DNA of 64,000 bases from an uncultured Clostridia bacterium (GCA_934271255.1 CAKQQS010000006.1:57729-121728); one strand, 5' to 3'; counted from the first letter of the stretch, positions 27,668-36,793 are shown. The notes: generated by a model from the sequence alone, not told the origin. A program made the numbers and translations.

Positions 27668-28572
27668 AAACACCCTAAAATCCATTGAACGACGCAAAGG
27701 ATTACGCCCAAACCCGAAAACAAAAAGAACGTTTTCAAATCGGGGTTTTCCGCTACTTCGTCCGCCTTTATCTTAAACCAAAACCTGTACGCCGCGAAAC
27801 ACCCGACAAGACAGCAAATCCCCGAAACGGTAAAAATTGCGGTAAGCGTCGTATTAAACGCGAACTCGCCCGCAAAATAGCCGAACAAAATAACGAAAGC
27901 GTTGTTGACGAAATGCAAAATCATCGTCGGCAAAACGCTTTTCGACGCAATCGCTATATACGCGAAAATAACGCCGACGACGAACTGATAAACCGTTTGC
28001 GCGGGGTTGTGGTGATATAACGCGAAACAAAACCCCGAAAACAGTACCGTCGGCAAAACTCTTTTAAAAGTAACTCCCTTTAAAATTATCGAACGGAAAA
28101 AAACCTCTTCGGCAACGGCGGGAAGAACCGCCACGCAAACGAGCGCGAATACGAGTTCGCCCGCGTTCGTCGTTTTTAACGTTACGCCGTTTACTTTAAG
28201 TCCTATAATTTTTAACAACTCGATAAAATATCCGTTTAAAAACCCCAGCCCGAAAATCATTCCGAACGCGACGAAAGGAAGTAATATAATTATTCTCGCG
28301 TCAAACTTTTCAACCCCCGCGAGCGTTTTGAACGTAGTCGTTTTGTCAAGCCCTTTTACTATGAAAAACGCGACGATAAGCCCTATCTGCGCGAACGCGT
28401 ACGCCGCTATGCCGAACACCGCGCCGTCTTTAACGTTATCGTAGACTTTCGCTATAATCAACGCCAAAACGACTAAATACGTTATTACGATCGGCATAAG
28501 CGCGGACAAACTAAACGCCGCGCCCGAAACTTTCGCCGATATTCTGTTTTCCGTTTTTACTTCGTTTTGCAT
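27664..28572 (-). CDS. CPBP-family (CAAX protease and bacteriocin-processing) glutamic intramembrane protease
   Basis: A 302-residue polytopic membrane protein with about eight hydrophobic segments. All active-site motifs of the family are intact: EEVFFR near residue 156, FALYHHNPAQ near 188 and ILHFVNNAF near 225. The gene begins at ATG directly after the TAA of the tailed M6-type protease, with no intervening base, and its weak ribosome-binding sequence lies in that protein's terminal Lys/Arg codons. This pairing suggests that the protease cleaves the C-terminal Cys-containing tail shared by four secreted proteins in this window. That role is inference; other CPBP members process prenylated or bacteriocin substrates. 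Confidence 0.93.
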   Translation of the reverse strand: MQNEVKTENRISAKVSGAAFSLSALMPIVITYLVVLALIIAKVYDNVKDGAVFGIAAYAFAQIGLIVAFFIVKGLDKTTTFKTLAGVEKFDARIIILLPFVAFGMIFGLGFLNGYFIELLKIIGLKVNGVTLKTTNAGELVFALVCVAVLPAVAEEVFFRSIILKGVTFKRVLPTVLFSGFCFALYHHNPAQTVYQFVVGVIFAYIAIASKSVLPTMILHFVNNAFVILFGYFAGEFAFNTTLTAIFTVSGICCLVGCFAAYRFWFKIKADEVAENPDLKTFFLFSGLGVILCVVQWILGCL

Positions 28573-30882
28573 TTACTTTTTACGCTTTATTATACCGTAC
28601 CCGCATACTGCGACTGCGCTAGCAAGCATAATCGCCCCGCCGCACGATATTCCGAAACAGCCTTTCGTAACCGTTTCTATAACTCCGCCTATTCCGCCCG
28701 AAGAACTACCGTCGAACGAATAAACTCCGCTGACCCCGTCTTTCGTCAGAACGAACGCCTTTACGTCTTTTTTATCGTACGGCGCAGAGTATTCGCCCAA
28801 GCCCGTTTTAAACGTTTCGTAGTCCGTACAGTTAGCCATCACTTCTTCCGCAGTCGCGTAATTTCCGCCGCACTCGGCTATGACGACGTACCCCGTCAAA
28901 TCCGTATCGATAATTATTTTCCCGTCTTTATACGTCGGTTTGGTCAAAAGGTCCAACTTTCTGAAATCGAACGCCGTTTTATCGTCGACGGGCGTTGACA
29001 TATCGACCGCAATCGCGCCGTAATACGAGTATATTCCGCCGTAAGTCGTTTTGTAACAAACGTACCTTACCCCGCTTTTTCCGAGCCCCGAAAAAGTCGC
29101 GCCGTAGTTTTTGTACGGCAAGATTAAATCTATTACCGTTTTTCCCGTTCTCAAATCGAACTCTTCTTCGGTAAGTTCCGTTGCCGAAACGACGAGTTCC
29201 ACTTTGTTGCCGAAATCTTCCGCGTTGAAACATACGCCGAGTTTACCGTCTTTCACCGTATAAACGTACGGCTCGCTTACGTTCGGTTTGAAATATTCGC
29301 CCGAAGAACTGCCCGGTATTTTTATCTTGAACGTAAAACTACCGTCCGCGTTTTCGCTCGTTACTATAAGAACGATTCCGCTGTTGCGTCCGTCCGAATA
29401 GGAAACGACGTCCCCCGTAGAGCCGCTTTCTTTACCGAAAGTCGATTTGTCTATCGTTTCTTTGCCGAGTCCCGACCGATCGGTTATCTTTTTCGTGTTG
29501 AGTAAAGCAAGCGAAACCCTTTCTCTCGGTTCTAACGGATTTAAACTCGTTTTAACGTTTTCCGTTATCTTACCGCCCCCGCCGAGTCTGAACGCGTAAA
29601 CGTTCGCCGAGCCGTTTTTGGGGTAGTTGCAATACATATTGCCGTAATATCTTTCGCCTTTTTCGCCCGTGGCGTCAAGGTAGCCGTCTTCTTCGTTTAT
29701 GCGGTAAATCATAATTCCGCCGTCCGCCAACGCGCTGTCGAAAGTCGTTCCCTTGTTCGTTCTCGCTTCTATCAAGAAATATTCCCCGCTCGCGTCGTTC
29801 AAATCGATTTTCATCGCCACGACGTCCTTTTCAAACGTCGTGGGAAACAACGTGTACGTACCGCTCGCGGTAACTTTCATTATATTCTTTTCGCCTACCC
29901 AGCCCATTTTTTGTCTGACGTAGGTCGTTATATACTGCGGCATAGCGGAAGTGGACGCCATCAAATCCGTTTCGCCCAAATATTCGTAAGTCTGATCGAG
30001 ATAACTGTAATAATCCATCGCTCCGAACGTGTGCGTGAGTTCGTGGCAAAGCGTTCCGACGTTTCCTTTGCCGCCGTCCGCGTTCACTATCTCGTCGAAA
30101 GACAACACGTCGTACGACTCGACTCTTTTGCCGAGTATCGTCGGGTAACTTTCCGTTACCGCCGAAAGGTCGTACCCGAACGGAACGTAATACGCGTTCT
30201 TTATGCTTTCGGCGTTGTTGCAAAGCCCGCTCATGTGCGGCCAAAGTATCATACCCCAGTCGTCGTTCGAGAGTTTTCCGCTGTTTATCAGTATGCTTAC
30301 GCTATCCACGTTTCCGTCCCCGTCGCCGTCGGGATTGTAAGCCGAGTCTATCGGCTGAACGCCCGTAACTATCCGACGAATGAGTTTTTGTTCGCGATAA
30401 TACCCGTCGACGTGCTGTTTCGAGCCTGCCGAGTTCGGTTTGACCGCGTTGCCGCTCGCGTCGTAGTAGCGGTTGTCGTACCCGCCGGTATCTTTCGTCA
30501 GATCGTACCCGCTGCCGTTCCATTCGTATTTCGGGCGGAAATACTCTTCGGGTTCTTCCACCGTAACGTAAGGAGCGTTCGATTTGTCTTTCAAAATCAA
30601 CGTGGTAAGATTGAGCGCATTTCTCGAAACGCTTTTAAAGTATTCTTTTACGCAATACTCTTTCTCGTTATAGAGTTCGTTCAAAAAACTCATTTCCGAA
30701 TCGGATATATCGGGGCTGTCGTTAAGGTTGACGACTATCGCGAAGTTTATTACGTCCCGAGTCGTCGAGTCCGCGTACGCGCGGTTTTGACGGGAAAACA
30801 AGCCCGCCGATACGCCCGCCGTCAAAAAAATCGCCAAAAGGACGAGTATTGCTTTTTTAATTACAGTTTTGTTTACGTTCAT
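28573..30882 (-). CDS. Secreted M6-type metalloprotease with Cys-containing C-terminal tail
   Basis: A 769-residue exported zinc protease. The signal segment ends near residue 38 (AYA). An Asp/Gly-rich segment near residue 188 (NPDGDGDGNVDSVSI) is typical of the M6 (immune inhibitor A-like) family. The zinc site is CHELTHTFGAMDYY near residue 280, with a downstream ETDLMAST block. Residues about 500-730 form beta-rich accessory domains. The C-terminus is TKGCFGISCGG, a hydrophobic span and IIKRKK, the tail shared with the genes at 3650, 4664 and 11668. It is the first gene of an operon continuing into the CPBP protease, and has its own promoter. Probably cell-surface anchored. Confidence 0.85.
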   Translation of the reverse strand: MNVNKTVIKKAILVLLAIFLTAGVSAGLFSRQNRAYADSTTRDVINFAIVVNLNDSPDISDSEMSFLNELYNEKEYCVKEYFKSVSRNALNLTTLILKDKSNAPYVTVEEPEEYFRPKYEWNGSGYDLTKDTGGYDNRYYDASGNAVKPNSAGSKQHVDGYYREQKLIRRIVTGVQPIDSAYNPDGDGDGNVDSVSILINSGKLSNDDWGMILWPHMSGLCNNAESIKNAYYVPFGYDLSAVTESYPTILGKRVESYDVLSFDEIVNADGGKGNVGTLCHELTHTFGAMDYYSYLDQTYEYLGETDLMASTSAMPQYITTYVRQKMGWVGEKNIMKVTASGTYTLFPTTFEKDVVAMKIDLNDASGEYFLIEARTNKGTTFDSALADGGIMIYRINEEDGYLDATGEKGERYYGNMYCNYPKNGSANVYAFRLGGGGKITENVKTSLNPLEPRERVSLALLNTKKITDRSGLGKETIDKSTFGKESGSTGDVVSYSDGRNSGIVLIVTSENADGSFTFKIKIPGSSSGEYFKPNVSEPYVYTVKDGKLGVCFNAEDFGNKVELVVSATELTEEEFDLRTGKTVIDLILPYKNYGATFSGLGKSGVRYVCYKTTYGGIYSYYGAIAVDMSTPVDDKTAFDFRKLDLLTKPTYKDGKIIIDTDLTGYVVIAECGGNYATAEEVMANCTDYETFKTGLGEYSAPYDKKDVKAFVLTKDGVSGVYSFDGSSSGGIGGVIETVTKGCFGISCGGAIMLASAVAVCGYGIIKRKK

Positions 30883-30901
30883 AATTTTCTCCGTTTAATA
30901 T

Positions 30902-30930
30902 ATTGTAACACAATAACCTTTCTTTAACAA
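30902..30930 (-). promoter_or_regulatory. Sigma-A promoter of the M6/CPBP operon
   Basis: Minus strand TTGTTA, a 17-base spacer and TACAAT (plus 30902-30907), 20 bases before the ATG at 30882. Confidence 0.7.
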
Positions 30931-31040
30931 GGCATTTTAACAACAATTTTACGCCGAATTAAGTCTTGATTCTCTTTTTTATACCCTTTTTCGCAACAGT
31001 CGTTATAGTACAATTAAAATTATTTACGGAGATGTATACG

Positions 31041-33278
31041 ATGAAAAAACTATATCTGAATTACCGACGAGTTCTTTGTTACCCCTTTATACTTTCGGCG
31101 TTTTTCCTTTTGAACGTTTCGTTTTCTTTCCGCGCGCCCGTTTCTTTGGCGTTGTATTCTTCTATAATATACAACGGATTTAACCCTTTTATAACCCTTA
31201 TACTTTACGCGTTGTCTTTACTGTACCCGCTAAACGCGTCTTATCTTATATTCGCAACGGTCGGCGGCGTCCTTCCGCTTATACTCAATTTAATTTCGAC
31301 GAAAAAACGGTTGCCCGTGATTTTAGAACCCGTAGCGGCATTCCTTTCTCTTATTCCTTTCGCGTTGTTTATCGAAAGCGAATCGCTCGTTATAAACTTT
31401 GCGTTCGTAGTGTTGATTTCGCTGAGCGTTCTTCCCTTTAAAACGTTTTTAAACTTCATCGGCTTTAAACGGCTGAACGCCAAACCCGACGAAAAAGATT
31501 TGTTTTCCTTGTCTTACGCGTATTTCTTTTTCGCTTTGGGGCTTCTTAAACTCATCGGCGAAAACGCGTTCGCGCCGATAATTCTGACTTGTCTTTTGTT
31601 TTGCTCGGACGCTTTTAAAAAGAGCGCGACGTGTATCGTTGCGATAATTCTCGGACTTCCCGTAGCGTTGTACGCCAAAGACTTTACGTTCGTCGCGACG
31701 ATTTCCGTTTTTTCGCTCGTCTTGTTCTTTTTATACGATTGCCCCAAATACGTTACCGCGTTGACTGTTTACGCGCTCGATTTCGGCGTTTGCGTTTTGA
31801 AAAACATCGACCGAGCGTTCGATTTGACTCGGCTTATTTTGTTTGCCTGTCTTATTATCGTTTATATGCTTCTGCCCGACAAGTTTGCAAAAAACCTGAA
31901 AAGCAAAATGTACGAGTACGAAGAAAAAAGCCTTGTCAAGCAAGCGGTGAACAACGTTAAGATATGCCTTGCCGACAAACTTTTCGACCTGTCGTCTTCC
32001 TTTACGAAAATAGCGACCGCGCTCGACGCCGAAGAAAAAGAAAAACCTTGCGACGTAAGGTCGCTGTGCATAAAACTCGCAAACTCCGTGTGCCTTAACG
32101 AAAACTGCAAAACGGGCTGTCCGTTAAGTTCGGCAAGGTTCAGACCGCTGTTTGAAACGGGACTCGCCCGCGGGAAAATAAGCCTTGTCGACGTTCCCGA
32201 CGATTTATCCGTAGCGTGCAGAAAACTGCCCGCCGTTATGTACAACGCGAACAAACTAATAGCCGACTATAAAGCGGAAATCGACAAGGAAAGAGAAAAA
32301 AGCCTTACGAGAAAACTTATGGCGAAAGAAAGTCAGGCGGTAGGCGAACTTTTGAAAGGACTTGCGGTAGACGTCGGCAAAACTTCGCAAATCAACTCCG
32401 AACTCGAACGGGAAATAACGGACAATCTTTTGAAAAACGGTATCAAAAGCGACGAGATAATAGCGTTCGGCGAAGGTAAAGATTTAAACGTACATATTCT
32501 GGGCAACTTTAACGACAAAGTAAAAAAGAGCAACGTTTTGAAAATAGTAACCAAAACGCTCGGCAGACGCATGCAGATACAAGACGTAACGGACGTCGGG
32601 AAAAACAAATGCGCGCTGTCTTTCGCCGAATGTCCCAAACTTACCGCGACGACGGGAGTAGCCAACGCGCCGAAAAACGGCTCGGAGTTGTCGGGCGATA
32701 CCTTTACGACTCTTAACGTAACCCCGCGACGTAAACTCGTAGCCATATCTGACGGCATGGGCAGCGGAGAGTCGGCGAACAGCGTTTCTTCAAACGCCCT
32801 TACCCTGTTTGAAAACTTTTACAAAGCGGGACTTTCGAGCGATAAAGTCGTGCGTTCCGTCAACAAGATTTTAACCGTTTCGCTTAAAGACAACTTTACC
32901 GCTATGGACGTTTCCTTCATCGATACCGCCGAAGGCAAACTCACGGTGATGAAATACGGCGCGACGTACTCGCTTATTTTCTCGCCGTCGGGCGTTAAAA
33001 TAATAGAAGGCGGAAGTCTGCCGATAGGCATAGTGTCCGAACTCGAACCGAGTTCCTGTACGACGGACGTAAAGGACGGCGATATGATTATAATGATGAG
33101 CGACGGGGTAACGGACAACTTTTCGGGCGTTGCCGAACTTGTCGGGTTCGTAAACGACAACTATACCGAAAACCCGCAGACGCTTTCCGAAAAACTCCTT
33201 GACCGCGCTTTGATAAAAGACGGCGGTATTCCACACGACGATATGACCGTCGTATGCACGAAAATACAAGCGTCCTGA
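31041..33278 (+). CDS. spoIIE: Stage II sporulation protein E, SpoIIAA phosphatase
   Basis: A 745-residue membrane PP2C phosphatase that dephosphorylates SpoIIAA to release sigma-F in the forespore and takes part in polar septation. Residues 1-300 contain about ten membrane segments; the middle region is cytoplasmic; the C-terminal third is the PP2C domain with ISDGMGSGESAN and MMSDGVTDN metal-binding motifs. I start it at the ATG at 31041, nine bases after GGAG, in preference to an in-frame ATG 25 codons upstream. A bidirectional terminator follows. Confidence 0.94.
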   Translation: MKKLYLNYRRVLCYPFILSAFFLLNVSFSFRAPVSLALYSSIIYNGFNPFITLILYALSLLYPLNASYLIFATVGGVLPLILNLISTKKRLPVILEPVAAFLSLIPFALFIESESLVINFAFVVLISLSVLPFKTFLNFIGFKRLNAKPDEKDLFSLSYAYFFFALGLLKLIGENAFAPIILTCLLFCSDAFKKSATCIVAIILGLPVALYAKDFTFVATISVFSLVLFFLYDCPKYVTALTVYALDFGVCVLKNIDRAFDLTRLILFACLIIVYMLLPDKFAKNLKSKMYEYEEKSLVKQAVNNVKICLADKLFDLSSSFTKIATALDAEEKEKPCDVRSLCIKLANSVCLNENCKTGCPLSSARFRPLFETGLARGKISLVDVPDDLSVACRKLPAVMYNANKLIADYKAEIDKEREKSLTRKLMAKESQAVGELLKGLAVDVGKTSQINSELEREITDNLLKNGIKSDEIIAFGEGKDLNVHILGNFNDKVKKSNVLKIVTKTLGRRMQIQDVTDVGKNKCALSFAECPKLTATTGVANAPKNGSELSGDTFTTLNVTPRRKLVAISDGMGSGESANSVSSNALTLFENFYKAGLSSDKVVRSVNKILTVSLKDNFTAMDVSFIDTAEGKLTVMKYGATYSLIFSPSGVKIIEGGSLPIGIVSELEPSSCTTDVKDGDMIIMMSDGVTDNFSGVAELVGFVNDNYTENPQTLSEKLLDRALIKDGGIPHDDMTVVCTKIQAS

Positions 33279-33324
33279 ACGCCGCTTTCCCTGAAAGACA
33301 CGTAGCGTAAACGCGACGAAAAAA

Positions 33325-33364
33325 CGGCTGTTCGCCAAAAAAGGCGGACAGCCGCTTCTTTTAT
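33325..33364. terminator. Bidirectional terminator between convergent genes
   Basis: A 12-position stem, CGGCTGTTCGCC (33325-33336) with GGCGGACAGCCG (33343-33354), has A-rich and T-rich flanks on both sides. It serves spoIIE and the gene at 33361. Confidence 0.85.
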
Positions 33365-33903
33365 TCAGTTGTGGTTTCGGTTACGGCAAAATAATTAGCC
33401 ACGCAAAAAGCCGTTTCTTTTAAGATTAGCGGGGAAACGCCGTCCGCCGCGTATTTGCGTAAAACGGTTTCTACGGCTTGTTCCGTTTTTTCTTTTAAGG
33501 AAACAATCTTTTTTACGGCGGTTGCCTTTTTCTCTTCTTTCACGACGCCCTCTATCAATTTTTCGACGCTTAACTTGTCCAGCGTTTTCTTTTCGGAAAT
33601 TATCTTTCCGTTTTTTATAAAAGAGTCGATCGCCACGCTAAGCACGGTAGAAAGAACGGAAGCCGTCAAAGAGCCTTGCACCGTTGCCGAGTCAAAAGAT
33701 ACTTTGCCCTTTAACGCTAATTCCGTAAGATAAAAAACCGCTACCGAAAACAAGAAGGTCAATGCTCGAACATATTTGGCGAATTCGGGGTGTCTTTCGC
33801 CGATTTTATTAAGCATATAGCCAAGCGCGTAAGTAATGCAAGCGGTTATTACGCTGCCGATACCGAACTTACGAAAGAAAGTAACTAAATATACGTATTC
33901 CAC
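33361..33903 (-). CDS. Membrane protein of unknown function, 180 residues
   Basis: Not recognised. The start is GTG at 33903, six bases after a strong AAAGGAGG. Hydrophobic segments are visible at about residues 12-30 and 45-63, with a weaker one at about 78-95. The remainder (about 100-165) is Lys/Glu-rich and probably helical. The gene stands alone between spoIIE and the gerA-type operon. The layout, short N-terminal membrane segments with a charged tail, recalls some holins, but there are no lysis or phage genes nearby, so I do not assign that function. A sporulation role is possible from location only. Confidence 0.6.
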   Translation of the reverse strand: MEYVYLVTFFRKFGIGSVITACITYALGYMLNKIGERHPEFAKYVRALTFLFSVAVFYLTELALKGKVSFDSATVQGSLTASVLSTVLSVAIDSFIKNGKIISEKKTLDKLSVEKLIEGVVKEEKKATAVKKIVSLKEKTEQAVETVLRKYAADGVSPLILKETAFCVANYFAVTETTTE

Positions 33904-34111
33904 CTTGAACCTCCTTTCGGTTAAGGCGCGTTACGGTTGAAAAACTTCAAAGCGGTTTTTCAACTTATTATTTCGATACTCGCTTTCGCTTTTTTCTTTT
34001 AACGAACATATACCGCACCTTAACCCTCCGAATTATATATTAACAAGACGCTTCGTATATATTGTACCATACGCGTACCCCGTTTTGAACTTTCGGGAAA
34101 TTATTTTACAT

Positions 34112-34135
34112 ATATTTGCGAATTAGTAACATACT
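34112..34135 (+). promoter_or_regulatory. Candidate forespore (sigma-G/F type) promoter of the gerA-type operon
   Basis: CATACT at 34130-34135 matches the -10 element CATnnTA of sigma-F/G promoters except for the final base, and a loosely matching ACATAT lies about 16 bases upstream. The -10 ends six bases before the ATG at 34142, and no ribosome-binding sequence separates them. The assignment rests on position and gene function. Confidence 0.4.
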
Positions 34136-34141
34136 TGTCGT

Positions 34142-35590
34142 ATGAAAATATCCGTTTCCGTAACCGCTAACTTAAACCGCGTTAAAAAAAGCGTCGACGC
34201 GTTCGATCTGAAAACGTGCGAATACGTTAAGTCGGGGAAAAAGATCTGTATAGTTTATCTCGATTCCGTAACCGACAAAACGGCAATCGCCGATTTTGCG
34301 TTGACGCCTATCAAAAAATACGTCGACTCAATCACTTTTTCAAGCGTTTTAAACGCGTTGTCGTCCGCCGACGTCGTAATAAGAGAAGATATGCGCCGCG
34401 CGTTCGACGACCTTCTCGACGGTAAAGCGGTTATATTCGTTCAGGGCTCCGCAAAGGCGATATGTTTCAACGCGAAACAAGTAATAGCCCGTTCGGTAGA
34501 AGAACCGCCGACGTCTTCCGTCATAAAAGGTCCGCGCGCGGGGTTTAACGAAAACCTTATGACTAACGTAGGGCAAATACGCCAACGCATAAAAAACGAA
34601 AACTTAACGCTCGATTTTTTGACGATAGGCAAATATTCGGCGACTTCCGTCTGCGTGGTGTCGATAAAAGGAATCACCCCCGAAGAACTTGTCAAAAAAG
34701 CGAAAGACCGCATAAGCGAAATAAACACGGACGCCATACTCGACTCTTCGTACGTAGCAAGGTTTTTAACCAAACGAAAAACTTCCCTGTTCAAGCAGTA
34801 CGGCACGACGGAAAAATCGGACGTGCTTTGCTCGAAACTTCTGGAAGGGCGAATCGCCGTGCTTGTCGACGGTTCTCCCATCGCCATAACGTTGCCGTAC
34901 GTTATGCTTGAAGACTTTCAGTCCCCCGCCGACTACTACGCGAACAACTACCGCGCGATTTTGTCAAGAAGTTTAAGAATACTTTCCGTAATACTCGCCG
35001 TAACCCTGCCCGCCGTTTTCGTAGCGGCGGAGATGTTCCACATACAACTGTTGCCGTTAAAGTTTTTGCTTACGATAATCAGCAGTATAAGGGGAATACC
35101 TTTATCGCCGTCTTTTGAAATGTTTTTAACGCTCGTCATATTCGAGGTTTTAGACGAAGCAAGCGTAAGAATGCCGCGCCACGTCGGTATGGTTATATCC
35201 ATCGTAGGCGGGTTGGTACTCGGCGAAACGGCGGTTAACGCGGGCATCATATCCGCGCCGACGCTTATGATAGTCGCGCTGTCGGGAATATGCCTTTACA
35301 CCGCGCCCGAACTAGAAGAAACGTTTTCGGTGCTGCGGTTCGTGTATTTGATAGTCGCGGGGGCTTTGGGCGGCTACGCGATGATAGTCTTGTCCGTCGG
35401 AATAGTCCTTTACGCGGTGGATTTTGAAAACTTCGGCACCCCCGTTCTCGCTCCGTACGCGCCGCTTATAAAACAAGACCTTAAAGACGGAATATTCAAA
35501 CGATTTAACGAAGAAATGGTCAATCGTCCCGTTTTTCTCAAAAGCAAAAACCGTACCCGTACCGTAATTAAAAAGGAGAAAGAAAAATGA
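34142..35590 (+). CDS. Spore germination receptor subunit A (GerA/GerK family)
   Basis: A 482-residue inner-spore-membrane protein of the germinant receptor. The cytoplasmic N-terminal half carries family segments such as EEPPTSSVIKGPRAGFNENL and LLEGRIAVLVDGSPIAITLPYV. The C-terminal half has about five membrane segments, including GIPLSPSFEMFLTLVIFEVLDEA. It forms a complex with the downstream B and C subunits. The start matches the family, but there is no ribosome-binding sequence, so the mRNA may be leaderless. The end overlaps gerB by four bases. Confidence 0.95.
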   Translation: MKISVSVTANLNRVKKSVDAFDLKTCEYVKSGKKICIVYLDSVTDKTAIADFALTPIKKYVDSITFSSVLNALSSADVVIREDMRRAFDDLLDGKAVIFVQGSAKAICFNAKQVIARSVEEPPTSSVIKGPRAGFNENLMTNVGQIRQRIKNENLTLDFLTIGKYSATSVCVVSIKGITPEELVKKAKDRISEINTDAILDSSYVARFLTKRKTSLFKQYGTTEKSDVLCSKLLEGRIAVLVDGSPIAITLPYVMLEDFQSPADYYANNYRAILSRSLRILSVILAVTLPAVFVAAEMFHIQLLPLKFLLTIISSIRGIPLSPSFEMFLTLVIFEVLDEASVRMPRHVGMVISIVGGLVLGETAVNAGIISAPTLMIVALSGICLYTAPELEETFSVLRFVYLIVAGALGGYAMIVLSVGIVLYAVDFENFGTPVLAPYAPLIKQDLKDGIFKRFNEEMVNRPVFLKSKNRTRTVIKKEKEK

Positions 35591-36636
35591 ATACAAGACA
35601 AATATGTTTTTTCTTTATCGCGTTTATGCCCGTCCTTAAAATCTTCGCCATGCCGAGCGCTCTCGTAAGAAACGCGGACAACGATTTGCTTTTCGTTTAC
35701 GCCCTTTCGTTTTTGCTCGACTTTGCCGTTTTGCAAATCGTGTTGTTTTCGGTAACGGACAAAAAAGACTTATATTCAAAACTTCTCTTTCACGTAAAAT
35801 CCGTACCCGCAAAAACGGTTTACCTGTTATACGCCGCGTTTTTCGTTATAAAATGTATGTTCTACGCAAGCGAACAACGCGTTTATATAGAACTTTCCCT
35901 ATACCAGACGGAAACGCACCTTCTGACCTTTATCCCCTTCTTTTTGTTCGGGTTTTATATCGCTACGAAACGCATAAAAGCGATTGCCCGACTGTCGGAC
36001 GTTACCGCGATTTTGTCGGCTCTTTCGATTATCACCTTAATCGTACTTTCGTTTTCGAGCGGGGACTACCTTTCGTTTTCGCCCGTTTTAAACGTAAACG
36101 CGAAAAAACTGTTCAAAAGTTTCGCCGCCACGCTGATATGGGGCGGCGACGCGGTGTACCTGCTGTTTATGGCAAACGAACTTACCTTTGAAAAACACGC
36201 TCGGCTGAAAATCAGTTTGGCTTACCTTTCTTCGGGCGTCGCGGTATTGCTGTTTTTAGCCGTGTTTTACGCAATCTTCGGCAACGTGGGTAAAGAAAAA
36301 TCTTTCGCGTTCGCCGAGATTTCCGCTTACAGCGTTTTCCTGTCAAACACCGCAAGATTCGACTATTTCGCGATATTTTTTATGCTTATGACGAGCGTCG
36401 TCGCCGCCACCTTGCCGCTCTTTTTTTCAACGCTGTGCTTAAAGAAAGCGTTCGACTTCAAACACGGAATAATCCCCGCCCTTATTCCCGTGTCGGTGAT
36501 TTTCGTCTTTATCGCCGTATCCGACGACAAATCGAACGCTCTCCTTAACTCGATGTACGGCTTTTTCCCTATTCTCGCCGCTATCTTTAATTTTCTTCTC
36601 CCGACTCTTTCTCTTTTCTTTAAGGTAAAAAATTGA
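35587..36636 (+). CDS. Spore germination receptor subunit B (GerB/GerK family, transporter-like)
   Basis: A 349-residue membrane protein of the endospore germination permease family (amino acid-polyamine-organocation superfamily), expected to bind the germinant. About ten membrane segments; recognisable blocks are FALSFLLDFA-type helix 2, ALVRNADNDLLF near the start and a late DFKHGIIPALIPVSVIF. Length is typical. It overlaps gerA by four bases. Its stop codon TGA overlaps a TTG that begins the first of three repeated mini-ORFs leading to gerC. Confidence 0.92.
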   Translation: MNTRQICFFFIAFMPVLKIFAMPSALVRNADNDLLFVYALSFLLDFAVLQIVLFSVTDKKDLYSKLLFHVKSVPAKTVYLLYAAFFVIKCMFYASEQRVYIELSLYQTETHLLTFIPFFLFGFYIATKRIKAIARLSDVTAILSALSIITLIVLSFSSGDYLSFSPVLNVNAKKLFKSFAATLIWGGDAVYLLFMANELTFEKHARLKISLAYLSSGVAVLLFLAVFYAIFGNVGKEKSFAFAEISAYSVFLSNTARFDYFAIFFMLMTSVVAATLPLFFSTLCLKKAFDFKHGIIPALIPVSVIFVFIAVSDDKSNALLNSMYGFFPILAAIFNFLLPTLSLFFKVKN

Positions 36637-36713
36637 CTTTAAAAAAGACCGAAAAATATTTTACAACCGCAATCCTACGACTTTCAGATTACACGTTCAA
36701 GGTGATACAATGA
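36633..36713 (+). CDS. Mini-ORF 1 of the gerB-gerC junction, 26 residues
   Basis: A TTG start overlaps the gerB stop (TTGA), preceded by TTTAAGG at seven bases. It encodes a peptide ending DYTFKVIQ and its TGA overlaps the ATG of the next unit. Probably serves translational coupling rather than making a functional peptide. Confidence 0.35.
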   Translation: MTLKKTEKYFTTAILRLSDYTFKVIQ

Positions 36714-36793
36714 CTTTTAAACACACAACCCAAAACTATCTTACAACCGCAAACCCACAATTTTCAGATTACACGTTCAAGGTGATACAATGA
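36710..36793 (+). CDS. Mini-ORF 2 of the gerB-gerC junction, 27 residues
   Basis: ATG overlapped with the previous stop (ATGA). The peptide begins MTFKHTTQNYLTTA and ends DYTFKVIQ, and the codons for FKV supply the AAGGTG ribosome-binding site of the next unit. Confidence 0.4.
   Translation: MTFKHTTQNYLTTANPQFSDYTFKVIQ

Noticed and set aside
3650..30882. LPxTG sortase signals on the surface proteins
   Set aside because: No LPxTG or close variant precedes the hydrophobic span in any of the four tails; the conserved element is Gly/Ser-Cys-x-Gly/Ala instead.
29911..30927. A 338-codon plus-strand frame antisense to the M6-type protease
   Set aside because: The protease frame contains a signal peptide, zinc site and tail; the antisense product has no such features.
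33361..33903. Phage holin
   Set aside because: Membrane-segment layout is only vaguely similar and no endolysin, portal, integrase or other phage gene lies nearby.
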